DNA of 64,000 bases from Bacteroidales bacterium (lineage in GTDB: Bacteria > Bacteroidota > Bacteroidia > Bacteroidales > P3). A model generated the notes under the pieces. The model was given only the letters and a program-made list of their open reading frames with translations. It had not been told where the DNA came from and did not search any database. The stretch's first letter is position 1. Every line of letters begins with the position of its first letter. This document shows positions 63,800-64,000 of this stretch, piece after piece. Position numbers and translations under genes: made by a program. The stretch spans positions 62,001 to 126,000 of the forward strand of contig JAFTFL010000005.1 in NCBI GenBank assembly GCA_017449525.1, in the 5' to 3' direction.

Positions 63800-64000
63800 T
63801 GAGCATCAAAATCCTCACCCCTGCCACGCGACTGGCCGTCTATAGCTTAGTGCTATACCTGTCGTTTCACGCGCTGCAAGCGCAAACGACCTCCATGATG
63901 TCATCAACGGGTTCTGCGGGTGACACTCGCACTATTGTCCATCCACTGACCGATTCCACCATGCTATGCTTCTTCAATGGCGACAACCGATTGGTTATTG
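63800..64000 (+). CDS. N-terminal part of an exported protein (cut by the window end)
   Basis: 67 codons are visible from the ATG at 63800. They encode a signal peptide (MSIKILTPATRLAVYSL, core continuing to YLSFHALQAQ, cleavage near residue 29) and a Ser/Thr-rich mature start (TTSMMSSTGSAGDTRTIVHP). The family cannot be told from this fragment. Confidence 0.75.

Overview
The window comes from a member of the Bacteroidales, probably an anaerobe. The signs are promoters of the Bacteroidetes type (TAnnTTTG, sometimes with TTTG about 20 bases upstream), start codons with no obvious Shine-Dalgarno sequence, proteins with type IX secretion (T9SS) C-terminal sorting domains, DUF5686/CarboxypepD-type outer-membrane proteins, a YifB/PASTA/RluD gene neighbourhood, and a HydE radical-SAM maturase. 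No phage, insertion sequence, CRISPR array or rRNA operon was seen. One tRNA gene (Glu, UUC) is present.

Layout. 1-4,100: rpsA (minus), the remains of a small lipoprotein gene, and an MFS sugar transporter. 4,100-14,040: two very large convergent C10 (streptopain-like) cysteine proteases, each with eight InlB-type repeats and a T9SS tail, sharing one strong terminator. 14,100-18,340: an ATP synthase operon with only the c, b, delta, alpha and gamma genes; a, beta and epsilon are not here. 18,600-21,900: nadB and an unknown exported protein. 22,300-23,740: a GH5-like lipoprotein. 24,040-27,900: a tripartite efflux pump with overlapping genes (EmrA/EmrB/TolC type). 27,900-31,280: a DUF5686 outer-membrane protein with a small beta-barrel protein. 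31,460-33,480: an AraC regulator, then an HU-family protein whose leader carries five 22-bp repeats. 33,500-36,450: a TonB-receptor-like barrel protein whose 5' end and upstream DNA are tandemly duplicated. 36,450-38,330: a gene-poor stretch, rpsT, tRNA-Glu and a conserved hypothetical gene. 38,500-43,420: a guanine deaminase, then (minus) an operon of an Ig-like lipoprotein, a polysaccharide flippase and fabD. 43,900-53,430: a five-gene minus-strand operon of lipoprotein, OmpA protein, T9SS-tailed protein and two 1,150-residue paralogous modular surface proteins. 54,300-62,830: a long plus-strand gene row (DUF4296 lipoprotein, yifB, hydE, miaB, PASTA protein, T9SS protein, rluD). 62,860-64,000: a YqaA/DedA membrane protein and the start of an exported protein cut by the window edge.

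How the parts fit. Housekeeping genes (translation, ATP synthase, NAD and fatty-acid synthesis, tRNA/rRNA modification) alternate with a large investment in the cell surface: secreted proteases, T9SS cargo, outer-membrane barrels, lipoproteins and a polysaccharide flippase. The least explained structure is non-coding. Four intergenic regions (about 4,137-4,470, 21,979-22,307, 43,439-43,844 and 53,946-54,303) each hold a distal TAnnTTTG promoter, 320-400 bases with a cluster of the motif CCGTACRGCA (R = A/G, with variants), then a second TAnnTTTG promoter just before a gene for an exported protein. Two of the four also share sequence at their 5' ends. This looks like an undescribed family of transcribed intergenic elements.
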